Source: an uncultured Candidatus Udaeobacter sp. (GTDB lineage: Bacteria > Verrucomicrobiota > Verrucomicrobiia > Chthoniobacterales > UBA10450). Taken from it: a stretch of DNA of 6,312 nt. How positions within the stretch are numbered: the first letter of the stretch is position 1; every line of letters begins with the position of its first letter. This document shows positions 5,861 through 6,312 of the stretch, one piece after another. The DNA is taken from the NCBI GenBank assembly GCA_955652245.1, contig CATPAV010000070.1, positions 1 to 6,312 of the forward strand. The letters are read 5' to 3'. The position numbers were made by a program, and so were the translations under genes. The notes beneath the pieces were generated by a model. The model was not told where the DNA came from. It saw nothing but the letters and a program-made list of their open reading frames with translations, and searched no databases.

Positions 5861-6312
5861 GAAGGAAAGTCAAAACGCCCTCAAGACGGCCTGCCGCCGA
5901 CTGTGAGGCCATCACTACACATCCCGCCTTTCCCGAACTCAGCGCCGTGAGCCAATCCGACTGAATTTAACTGGTGACCCGGGCTGGCCAAGCGATGCGG
6001 TAGATGGCGACCGAACCTCGCCTCTTCTTCAAGAATATTTCTCGGCGGCTAGCATCGGCCGTTTCAGCGCTTTCCTTCTCCTGGTCAGCTCGTTCTTGTT
6101 CGCTGCCTCGACAGAGCACGGGAACGCGAGTTGGCTTGCACGCGGCGCGCCGACATCGATCATCGCGCGTGACAGGTGCCGCACCTGTGCGTGCCGGATT
6201 TAGATGCGGCGCTCGCGGGTCCCCTCCCCGCACCGCAAGTCTGCGACTCCGATTCGACTCTCGGCCCTTGCTCTCGGTATTGCAATTGCTGTAAAAGGTA
6301 ATACGATAGTTG
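5861..6312. other. Gene-free right flank
   Basis: Two overlapping reading frames of under 100 codons exist on opposite strands (about 5967-6233 minus, 6004-6294 plus). Both give low-complexity Arg/Ala/Ser-rich products without recognisable motifs, so I call neither. The interval should contain the promoter of the unknown gene pair, but no clear -35/-10 pair stands out. It also holds the palindrome at 6172-6188 and short GC-rich inverted repeats such as GCGGG/CCCGC near 6215-6231. Confidence 0.5.
6172..6188. repeat. Perfect 17-base palindrome in the gene-free flank
   Basis: ACAGGTGC and GCACCTGT are exact reverse complements around a single C. Flanking GTG and GCG bases do not extend it. It may be an operator for a dimeric regulator, or one unit of a dispersed intergenic palindrome family; I have a loose recollection of similar CAGGTGC palindromes between verrucomicrobial genes. 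With no T-run behind it on either strand it is not an intrinsic terminator. Confidence 0.55.

Noticed and set aside
6250..6262. TTCGACTC, shared with the tRNA T-loop, as a possible right attachment site
   Set aside because: Only 8 bases match, and the flanking bases do not continue the tRNA 3' end (CCGTACGCGCTG).
5967..6294. Two opposing short frames (88 and 96 codons) in the right flank
   Set aside because: They overlap each other, are rich in Arg, Ala and Ser as expected for unselected GC-rich DNA, and have no motif or good ribosome site.

Overview
The window looks like a chromosomal piece from a soil or freshwater bacterium of the Verrucomicrobiota (or a close relative). This is inferred from the protein families, with moderate confidence. 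The left half carries a secreted metalloprotease with a Pro-Thr linker and a secreted protein with a glycine-rich beta module (NFxP...VVxNTG...FANYxGGNGNDLVLLW type). Both are styles I associate with that phylum. The tyrosine integrase has the same flavour, with a YREL nucleophile motif and an NxxRH box. Ribosome-binding sites are mostly weak.

Region 1 (1-2008, minus strand) is a two-gene secretion operon. A 242-residue exported protein combines a beta module with a region resembling a subtilase prodomain but has no peptidase domain. It is followed after 6 bases by an exported zinc-metalloprotease-like protein (NF038122-like) that runs off the left edge of the window. Region 2 (2009-2642) is intergenic. 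It holds a plausible promoter, a complete tRNA-Glu(CUC) on the plus strand, and downstream of the tRNA a cluster of small hairpins and three ACCCGTAC repeats. Region 3 (2643-3710, minus) is a tyrosine recombinase whose 3' end points at the tRNA. This is the classic layout of an element integrated at a tRNA 3' end, with the tRNA as the left junction. Region 4 (3711-4074) is gene-free and may contain a weak terminator. Region 5 (4075-5860, minus) is a tightly coupled pair of unrecognised genes. The upstream product has a helix-turn-helix-like segment, and the downstream product has a basic N-terminus and a lone CxxC. Region 6 (5861-6312) has no supported gene but contains a perfect 17-base palindrome.

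Reading the window as a whole, 1-2302 is probably resident chromosome encoding secreted proteins. Everything from the tRNA 3' end rightward is probably the start of an integrated element, with the integrase first and two genes of unknown role behind it. No right attachment site is visible, so the element, if real, continues past the right edge. Nothing here proves a new system. The unknown gene pair and the prodomain-like/protease pair are the best candidates for a second look.
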